64,000 nucleotides of DNA, taken from NCBI GenBank assembly GCA_947475995.1, contig CANJNI010000006.1:87325-151324 (forward strand), read 5' to 3'. This document shows positions 58,118 to 64,000 of the stretch, in pieces. Numbering within the stretch: the stretch's first letter is position 1; each line of letters starts with the position of its first letter. The translations under genes and the position numbers were made by a program. This stretch comes from Beijerinckiaceae bacterium (lineage in GTDB: Bacteria; Pseudomonadota; Alphaproteobacteria; Rhizobiales; Beijerinckiaceae). Under the pieces are notes generated by a model, which saw nothing but the letters and a program-made list of their open reading frames with translations, had not been told where the DNA came from and did not search any database.

Positions 58118-59770
58118 TCACCTCGAAAACTTCTTGTACTTCAGCCGGTGCGGGATCACGGAATCGATCCCCAGCCGCCGCTTCTTGTCTTCCTCGTAGT
58201 CGGCGAAGTTGCCCTCGAACCATTCCACATGGCTCTCGCCCTCAAAGGCCAGCATGTGGGTGGCGATGCGGTCGAGGAAGAAGCGATCATGCGAGATGAT
58301 GACCGCGCAACCGGCGAAGTCGGTCAGCGCTTCCTCGAGCGCGCGCAGGGTTTCGACGTCGAGGTCGTTGGTCGGTTCGTCGAGCAGCAGGACGTTCGCG
58401 CCGCTCTTGAGCATCTTGGCCAGATGCACGCGATTGCGCTCGCCGCCCGACAGCATGCCGACCTTCTTCTGCTGGTCGGCGCCCTTGAAGTTGAAGGTCG
58501 AGCAATAGCCGCGCGAATTGATCTCGCGCTTGCCCAGATAAATGATGTCGTTGCCGCCGGAGATTTCTTCCCAGACGGTCTTCTTGTCGTCGAGCGCGTC
58601 GCGCGACTGGTCCACATAGCCGAGTTGCACGGATTCGCCGATGGCGATCTTGCCGCTGTCGGGCTGTTCCTGTCCGGTAATCATGCGGAACAACGTCGTT
58701 TTACCCGCGCCGTTCGGGCCGATCACGCCCACGATGCCGCCGGGCGGCAGCTTGAAGGACAGGTCGTCAATCAGCAGCTTGTCGGCGAAACCCTTGTTGA
58801 GGTGCTCGAAATCGATGACGTTGTTGCCGAGGCGCTCGGCGACCGGGATGATGATCTGCGCGGTCGTGGGCGCCTTGTCGTTCTGCTTGGCGACGAGGTC
58901 ATCGTAACGCTGGATACGCGCCTTGGACTTGGCCTGGCGCGCCTTCGGCGAAGCGGAAATCCATTCGCTTTCGGCTTCGATCGCGCGCTGGCGGGCCTTG
59001 TCTTCGGAGGCCTCCTGCATCAGGCGCTTCTGCTTCTGCTGCAACCATCTGGTGTAGTTGCCCTCATACGGAATGCCGCGGCCGCGATCGAGTTCGAGAA
59101 TCCAGCCCGTCACATTGTCGAGGAAGTAGCGATCGTGGGTGACGATCAGGATCGCGCCCGGATAGTCGCGCAGATGGCCTTCAAGCCAGTTCACCGTTTC
59201 GGCGTCGAGATGGTTGGTGGGTTCGTCGAGCAGCAGCAGCTCCGGCTTTTCGAGGAGAAGCTTGCAGAGCGCCACGCGGCGGCGCTCACCGCCCGAAAGC
59301 TTTTCGACTTCCCAGTCGTCGGGCGGGCAGCCAAGCGCGTCCATCGCCTGTTCGACCTGCGAGTCGAGATCCCACAGGCCCTGCGCCTCGATCTCGTCCT
59401 GCAGTTTGGTCATCTCGTCGGCCGTCTCGTCCGAATAGTTCATGGCGAGATCGTTGTAGCGGTCGAGAATGTCCTTCTTGGCCTTCACGCCCAGCATGAC
59501 ATTGCCGCGTACATCGAGAGTCGTGTCGAGCTGCGGCTCCTGCGGCAGGTAGCCGACGCGGGCGCCTTCGGCCACCCAGCCATCGCCGGTGAATTCCTTG
59601 TCGATCCCGGCCATGATCTTCAGCAGGGTGGACTTGCCGGAGCCGTTGACGCCCAGCACGCCGATCTTGGCGTCCGGATAGAAGGACAGGTGAATATTCT
59701 CCAGAACCTTCTTGCCGCCCGGCCAGGTCTTGGTGAGGCCCTGCATGTGATAGATGAATTGCCGCGCCAT
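58118..59770 (-). CDS. ettA: energy-dependent translational throttle protein EttA (ABC-F)
   Basis: 550 aa from ATG 59770 ([26 protein letters not shown], the typical EttA start). Two ATPase domains with [14 protein letters not shown] and [14 protein letters not shown], signatures [13 protein letters not shown] and [21 protein letters not shown] and DEPTNDLD. The arm and the linker with [17 protein letters not shown] are characteristic of EttA, which binds the ribosomal E site and gates elongation by ADP/ATP ratio. Single gene; the large plus-strand ORF on its back is a shadow. Confidence 0.95.
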   Translation of the reverse strand: MARQFIYHMQGLTKTWPGGKKVLENIHLSFYPDAKIGVLGVNGSGKSTLLKIMAGIDKEFTGDGWVAEGARVGYLPQEPQLDTTLDVRGNVMLGVKAKKDILDRYNDLAMNYSDETADEMTKLQDEIEAQGLWDLDSQVEQAMDALGCPPDDWEVEKLSGGERRRVALCKLLLEKPELLLLDEPTNHLDAETVNWLEGHLRDYPGAILIVTHDRYFLDNVTGWILELDRGRGIPYEGNYTRWLQQKQKRLMQEASEDKARQRAIEAESEWISASPKARQAKSKARIQRYDDLVAKQNDKAPTTAQIIIPVAERLGNNVIDFEHLNKGFADKLLIDDLSFKLPPGGIVGVIGPNGAGKTTLFRMITGQEQPDSGKIAIGESVQLGYVDQSRDALDDKKTVWEEISGGNDIIYLGKREINSRGYCSTFNFKGADQQKKVGMLSGGERNRVHLAKMLKSGANVLLLDEPTNDLDVETLRALEEALTDFAGCAVIISHDRFFLDRIATHMLAFEGESHVEWFEGNFADYEEDKKRRLGIDSVIPHRLKYKKFSR

Positions 59771-59979
59771 GAGGCTCAATTCTCGCTCGTTGGGGAAACT
59801 GTTGGGCCGTGTTCTAGCGGCGCAATCGGGCGGGGTCCAGCGCGGCGAGAAATGCGGTGGACGAATGCCCGGCCTGCCCCCACCCGGTCACATTGTCGGG
59901 ATACTCGGCCAGCCCCACTATGCTAGAAGGCGGCCTATATTGCCGCCAAGTCATTGATCCGCACACACCGGAGACCGAA

Positions 59980-61797
59980 TTGACCGATACGCCCGCGGAT
60001 GCCGCTCCCGTCGCCGCGACGACGGGTTCCACCACCCTGCTTTTCGCCAGCGACCGCGCCGGCGGGCCGGACCGGCACGGGATCGGCGTCGCGATCGAGC
60101 CGGTGGCGCGGCTGATCGCGCATCCGCAGGCTGAAGCGCCGTTTACGGTCGGGATTTTCGGCGGCTCGGGCAGCGGCAAGAGCTTCGCGCTGGAGACGCT
60201 GCTGCGGCGGGTGAGCGAAATCGCCAGGGGCGGCGACCGGGCGGTAGCCGGACTGGTGACGGTTCGGGTCGATGCGGCGCGGGCGGGCGATGAGCCTGCA
60301 ACCCTGCTGGCGGGCGACATTTATGAAGCGTTGAACGAAGCGTCCTTTTCCGAGCTCGCACAGGATTGCGCCCAGTCGGGCCGCGATCCGGCGGCTGTCG
60401 CCCGCGAAGCCGCCGACCGTCTCGGCGAGACGCGCCGGAAGCTCGACGCCGAGCGCCTGTCGCTGAACGAACTCGAAGGTCGCCGCCTGCGGCTCACTGA
60501 AACGGTTCTGTACGACACGACCGGCTCGCGCATCGAATCCTATGCGCGCGCCAACCGGGCGAGGGTGGACAGCCGGCTGCGCGCCTTCGGGTTCAAGTCG
60601 AATGATCCGGTCGCGACCTACAAGGATCTGGTGCGCGATATTGCGGAGGGCGGGGGCCTGACGGGCCGGGCCGGGGCATTCCTGCACTCCCTCTGGGCTT
60701 TCAAGGGCCAGACCAAGCTGCTCGTGTGGGCCGTGGTCTTCTTCCTGCTCGCTTTTGGGCTGGAGCGCCTGTTCGGCAGCCGCGAGGTCTGGCTCGGCTG
60801 GTTGCGCGAAACGGGCGGCGAGAAGCTCGGACCCACGATGGGCTTCGTGCAGGAGAACGTGGGAATTGTGACGCTCGCGGCGCGCGTGGCCTTCTGGGCG
60901 GGCGTGGCGGCGCTGGTGGTCAATGTTCTGCGCGCCCTGCGCTTCACCATGCCGCTGTTTCGCGGCGTGCGGCTGCTGCGCGGCGACATCGAAACCCGCA
61001 AGCGCGAGCTGGACGGGTTGATCGCGCATCAGACCCGTCTGGTGAACGCCCTCAATGCGGAATCCGAATCCCTCGCGCGGCGTGTGGACGAGGCCGAGAA
61101 GCGGGCAGGTTCATCGGCTCCCGCAGCGCCTGCAGTCGAGCGGCCCTTTGATGGGCCGGGGGCCGGCAAGCTGGCCCAGGCGGCGCGTCATTTTCTCGCC
61201 GCGCTGGGACGCGAAATACCCAGGCGCGGCAGCCGTGCGCCGGGCCGCATCGTTGTGGCGATCGACAATGTGGATTCGGCTTCTCCGGAAGTGGCCGCGC
61301 GACTGATCGAGACGGCGCATAACCTCCTTGGCGCTTCTTTCGTCACCGCCATCTCGTGCGATCCGGCGCGCCTGTGGGGCGCCGATGAGGCGCGACAGGC
61401 GAAATTCGTGAACGTGCCGTGGCGGGTTTCGGCCGCCATCGCGTCGAACGACGTGCAGAAAGCAGCGCTGGAAGAATCGCTGACGAGCGTCGAGGCGCAG
61501 ACGATCGAGCGGCTGAACGCACTGTTTTCATCAGGGCCGCGCGCCGCGAAAATGTTCGCCAATCTTTATCGCCTCGCCCGCACGCAGACCTCGGCGCGCG
61601 CCGCGCTCGCGCTGCTGCTGGCTGTCGATGTGCACGGGTCCGGGGAAGAGCGCGCGCAGCTTTCGAGCGCTCTGGCGGATGGCCGTGCGGCCTTCGGCGG
61701 GCGCGTTGAGCAAGCCTATGGGGTCGTCGGCCCGGTTCCGGTGGACGATCTGCGCGCAGCCGCTTCGGTGGCGCGCATCTACGCTCTGCACGCCTGA
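59980..61797 (+). CDS. KAP-type P-loop NTPase with membrane insertion
   Basis: 605 aa from TTG 59980, chosen for GGAG 6 bases ahead; ATG 59920 and GTG 59857 are further upstream and lack a ribosome site. Walker A FTVGIFGGSGSGKSFALETLL at about 58-75, a coiled region rich in A, E and R, two TM segments near 245-265 and 290-315 (LLVWAVVFFLLAFGLERLF; VAFWAGVAALVVNVLRAL), a second coiled stretch, then Walker B RIVVAIDNVDSASPE. Inserted TM helices between Walker A and B are the mark of KAP NTPases (STAND/AAA-like, membrane-associated). Bacterial KAP genes are mostly of unknown function and some are linked to phage defence. Isolated, not in an operon with a clear partner. Confidence 0.7.
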   Translation: MTDTPADAAPVAATTGSTTLLFASDRAGGPDRHGIGVAIEPVARLIAHPQAEAPFTVGIFGGSGSGKSFALETLLRRVSEIARGGDRAVAGLVTVRVDAARAGDEPATLLAGDIYEALNEASFSELAQDCAQSGRDPAAVAREAADRLGETRRKLDAERLSLNELEGRRLRLTETVLYDTTGSRIESYARANRARVDSRLRAFGFKSNDPVATYKDLVRDIAEGGGLTGRAGAFLHSLWAFKGQTKLLVWAVVFFLLAFGLERLFGSREVWLGWLRETGGEKLGPTMGFVQENVGIVTLAARVAFWAGVAALVVNVLRALRFTMPLFRGVRLLRGDIETRKRELDGLIAHQTRLVNALNAESESLARRVDEAEKRAGSSAPAAPAVERPFDGPGAGKLAQAARHFLAALGREIPRRGSRAPGRIVVAIDNVDSASPEVAARLIETAHNLLGASFVTAISCDPARLWGADEARQAKFVNVPWRVSAAIASNDVQKAALEESLTSVEAQTIERLNALFSSGPRAAKMFANLYRLARTQTSARAALALLLAVDVHGSGEERAQLSSALADGRAAFGGRVEQAYGVVGPVPVDDLRAAASVARIYALHA

Positions 61798-61896
61798 GCT
61801 TTCAGGGCGGCGACATGTGTCCGGGGCGATTTGCCAAATCGCCCCGCCTGCGGCATCGTCCGCCGCCTTCAGGGGACGGCTAACCCGGCAGACCAT

Positions 61897-62529
61897 ATGG
61901 CTTATCTCGATCTTCCCGCGCTTGAGCGGACACAGCTCGAACGCGACCCGTACGATTATCTGATCGTGCCGAATTTCATCGAGCCTTCGCGCTTCAGCGC
62001 GGTCTCGAAAGATTATCCGCAGGTGCCGGGGCCGGGCTCGCATCCGCCGTCCGAACTCGACATACGCGGCGAATTCGCGGCGCTCATCGAGGAACTGCAC
62101 GGCGAGGCTTTCCGCAAGTCCATTGAGCAGAAGTTCGACATCGACCTCGCCGGCCGCCCGACCATGTACACGGTGCGGGGCTTCGTGCGCGCGCGCGACG
62201 GCGAGATACACACTGACTCGCGCACCAAGATCATCACGGTCCTGCTTTACATGAACGAGGGCTGGGAAGCCGATGGCGGGCGGCTGCGGATCTTGCGCAG
62301 CGGCACATCGCTTGAAGATCCGGTTGCGGAAGTGCCGCCGAACGGCGGCACGCTTCTGGCCTTTCGCCGGGCCGACAATTCCTGGCACGGCCACAAGCCG
62401 CATGAGGGGCCGCGCCGCGCCATCCAGTTGAACTGGGTGACCAGCCAGGACGTGGTGGATCGCGAGCAGGGCCGCCACCGCTTTTCCACGCGGATCAAGA
62501 AGATCGGCAACGTGCTGCTAGGCCGCTGA
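61897..62529 (+). CDS. 2-oxoglutarate/Fe(II)-dependent oxygenase (prolyl-hydroxylase-like)
   Basis: 210 aa from ATG 61897. Metal motif H-x-D in DGEIHTDSRTKIITVLLYMN, distal His in DNSWHGHKPHEGPRRAIQLNW (with the Arg that binds 2-oxoglutarate in GPRRAI), and the double-stranded helix start YDYLIVPNFIEPSRF. It would hydroxylate a peptide, sugar or small molecule using oxygen. Its stop overlaps the tail-to-tail OpgC gene by 12 bases. The KAP gene ends 99 bases upstream on the same strand. A link with glycan modification is inferred only from location. Confidence 0.8.
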   Translation: MAYLDLPALERTQLERDPYDYLIVPNFIEPSRFSAVSKDYPQVPGPGSHPPSELDIRGEFAALIEELHGEAFRKSIEQKFDIDLAGRPTMYTVRGFVRARDGEIHTDSRTKIITVLLYMNEGWEADGGRLRILRSGTSLEDPVAEVPPNGGTLLAFRRADNSWHGHKPHEGPRRAIQLNWVTSQDVVDREQGRHRFSTRIKKIGNVLLGR

Positions 62530-63732
62530 CGCCGGCTTGCTGCGCCACGGCGGGCGCTTGAACCAGCCGACGATGCGTGCCGCTGCGATCAGCACCGCAA
62601 AGCCGGCGAGATTCACCAGGGCAGTGGTCCAGATATTGCGGCCGATCAGGTCGAGCGTGATGCCCATGATCTGCGCCGTCACGAGACCAGTAAGGAACAC
62701 GGCCAGAGTCTGCTGACCGACCTGCAGGGTGATTGCGACGAGCGGACCCGCCAGATTTCGGCCGCGCTCTCCGGCCAGCACATAGGCGAGATAGACGGTC
62801 GCCATGAAATGCACGTAGCGCAGCGGGCCATAGTTCGTCTTCTCGGTCCACCACTCGCGCAGATGGTCCTGAATCTCCGCCAGCGCCGGAAAATAGCCGT
62901 AGCCCGCATAGCAGGAATAGCCGCCCTGACACGAGATCGGCAGTGCGACGATCACCATCGCGACAGACGCGATCACCAGCCAGCGATGGACCGGCGGCGC
63001 GGGAATCCAGCCGCGCATGAAGGCGAAGCCGGTGAAGAAAATGACCTGCCAGCCGAACGGATTGAAGTACCAGCCCTGTCCGGTGCGCGGATCGCCGACA
63101 AAATTCAGGTGAAGAAAATTCGCCCCGATCCAGCAGGCCAGCATGAAGGCCGCAACCAGCCAGCGATTGATTTTCGCCAGCAGCATCACGACCGGAATCA
63201 TGGCGAGGATCGCCAGATACATGGGCAGAATGTCGATGTAGGGCGGCGTGTAATGCAGCGTCAGAAGCTCGGGCAGCCGCTCGCGCGCATTGGCCAGTAT
63301 GTCGCCCAGCGGGATTTCGCCGTTGATGTAATGGTCGCCGCCCAGCCACGAATCTGCTGTCAGCAAAACCAGCGCGACGGCCAGAAACGACCCTATATGC
63401 GCCCAGTAAACCTGCCAGATGCGGAACAGGATGCGCGCGGCCCCCTGAAACCATCCGGCGTCGACAAAAAGACGCCCGAACGCGATGGCGGAGGCCATCC
63501 CGGAGCAGAAGACAAACATGTCCGCCGCATCGCTGAAGCCGAATCTCGCCGGAATCCAGTTCGCCCAACCGTTCGCCCGCACATGGGCGATGAGGATGAT
63601 GAACATGCCGAGGCCGCGAAAGAAATCGAGGCGCGGATCGCGCGCTCGCTTCGCAGGAGCTGTAGCGTTGAGCGTTTGGGGCTGGATGTTCAAGCAGATT
63701 GTCCGGACACGCCGACGGATCGATAGAGGCAC
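62518..63732 (-). CDS. OpgC family membrane protein (acyltransferase-like)
   Basis: 404 aa from GTG 63732; a later start near LNIQPQTL is possible. About ten TM helices. DPRLDFFRGLGMFIILIAHV and ARFGFSDAADMFVFCSGMASA match OpgC, paralogous to the 50178 protein (same SDAA..FVF block). It is presumed to modify periplasmic glucans at the inner membrane. The other minus-strand ORF on this stretch (62495-63748) is a frame shadow. Tail overlap with the oxygenase. Confidence 0.85.
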   Translation of the reverse strand: MPLSIRRRVRTICLNIQPQTLNATAPAKRARDPRLDFFRGLGMFIILIAHVRANGWANWIPARFGFSDAADMFVFCSGMASAIAFGRLFVDAGWFQGAARILFRIWQVYWAHIGSFLAVALVLLTADSWLGGDHYINGEIPLGDILANARERLPELLTLHYTPPYIDILPMYLAILAMIPVVMLLAKINRWLVAAFMLACWIGANFLHLNFVGDPRTGQGWYFNPFGWQVIFFTGFAFMRGWIPAPPVHRWLVIASVAMVIVALPISCQGGYSCYAGYGYFPALAEIQDHLREWWTEKTNYGPLRYVHFMATVYLAYVLAGERGRNLAGPLVAITLQVGQQTLAVFLTGLVTAQIMGITLDLIGRNIWTTALVNLAGFAVLIAAARIVGWFKRPPWRSKPASAA

Positions 63733-63887
63733 GGCGTGTCGGGCTCAAGTCGCGTTGACGTGAATTCAGGCGACGTCGCGAAGCGCTTTCGTTGCAAGGC
63801 CGGCCTCAAGCCGCTTCGCCATGGTCTTGACCCCGAAAAGTGATCCTCCCTGAAGTATGGCTTTATGGCCTGATGGAGGACTACGAG

Positions 63888-64000
63888 ATGCCGAGGAAAA
63901 GACACAAGGCGGAGGAGATCGTCACCAAGATTCGGCAGGAGTAAGTGCTGACCGCACAGGGCAGATCGGTCGCCGAGGCGATCAGATCGATTGGGGTGAC
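63888..64000 (+). pseudogene. IS3-family transposase OrfA, 5' part with in-frame stop
   Basis: ATG 63888 starts MPRKRHKAEEIVTKIRQE, the recognisable beginning of IS3-type OrfA proteins, but TAA at 63942-63944 interrupts it; the same frame goes on with VLTAQGRSVAEAIRSIGV, also family-like. So the ORF carries a nonsense codon and runs out of the window. The remaining IS, including OrfB and ends, is not visible. The 5' flank from about 63830 could hold the left inverted repeat, which I cannot place. Confidence 0.75.

Noticed and set aside
58148-59926. 592-residue plus-strand ORF
   Set aside because: Mirror image of ettA; low-complexity Leu/Val/Arg content with no motif.
62495-63748. 417-residue minus-strand ORF on the second OpgC gene
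   Set aside because: Arg/Gly/Ser-rich frame shadow without TM pattern; the 62518-63732 frame has OpgC motifs.

Overview
The window looks like chromosomal DNA of a Gram-negative alphaproteobacterium, most likely Hyphomicrobiales (Bradyrhizobiaceae/Xanthobacteraceae-like). It is GC-rich, has many periplasmic solute-binding proteins (several with Tat signals), short rhizobial-type palindromic repeats, EcfG-like promoters, and typical rhizobial stress genes (DUF3618, YflT domain, PRC-barrel, manganese catalase). No rRNA, tRNA, CRISPR array or prophage was recognised. The only mobile DNA is the start of an IS3-type insertion sequence at the right edge.

Layout. (1) 1-7.7 kb, all plus strand: a catabolic/uptake group with a flavin reductase tail, two paralogous Tat-exported NMT1-type binding proteins, an SDR, a hydantoin-racemase-like protein, a LysR regulator with two DNA-binding domains, a 4-OT tautomerase, an amidohydrolase and a Pht5-like protein. 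No permease is present. (2) 7.8-17.8 kb: FKBP isomerase, hybrid histidine kinase, methylcrotonyl-CoA-carboxylase-type beta and alpha subunits, an ABC-F protein, an SGNH-like membrane protein and a creatininase-family hydrolase. (3) 17.8-27.7 kb, all minus strand: a tightly coupled operon with a complete ABC importer (ATPase, fused permease, Tat-exported binding protein), a class III CoA-transferase, two 2-hydroxyacyl-CoA-dehydratase-type subunits, and a large exported haem-c/beta-propeller protein. This is the best candidate for an undescribed pathway, because one dehydratase subunit has no cysteine at all.

(4) 28-38 kb: a general-stress island of small envelope proteins, SemiSWEET, SDR, Mn catalase, a YflT-type protein, a BacA/SbmA-type ABC transporter, a long AI-2E transporter, PRC-barrel and others. 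Seven GGAAC-N16/17-CGTT-like sites sit in front of its transcription units, suggesting EcfG control. (5) 38.4-57.4 kb: a second catabolic island with two Bug/TctC binding proteins lacking TctAB, four proteins of the Asp/Glu racemase-arylmalonate decarboxylase superfamily with different active-site cysteine patterns, BKACE, FAH, an enolase-superfamily dehydratase, a D-2-hydroxyacid dehydrogenase, PobA, dienelactone hydrolase, two isochorismatase-fold proteins (one lacking the nucleophile), an SDR, an epimerase and a class II aldolase. The genes suggest breakdown of substituted dicarboxylic or aromatic acids; no substrate can be named from sequence.

(6) 57.5-64 kb: a BrnTA toxin-antitoxin pair with an apparently leaderless toxin mRNA, EttA, a membrane-inserted KAP-type P-loop NTPase, a 2-oxoglutarate/Fe(II) oxygenase, a second OpgC-type membrane protein and the IS fragment.

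Start codons were chosen from Shine-Dalgarno context, overlaps and family length. All family assignments are from motif recognition by eye; no database search was run.
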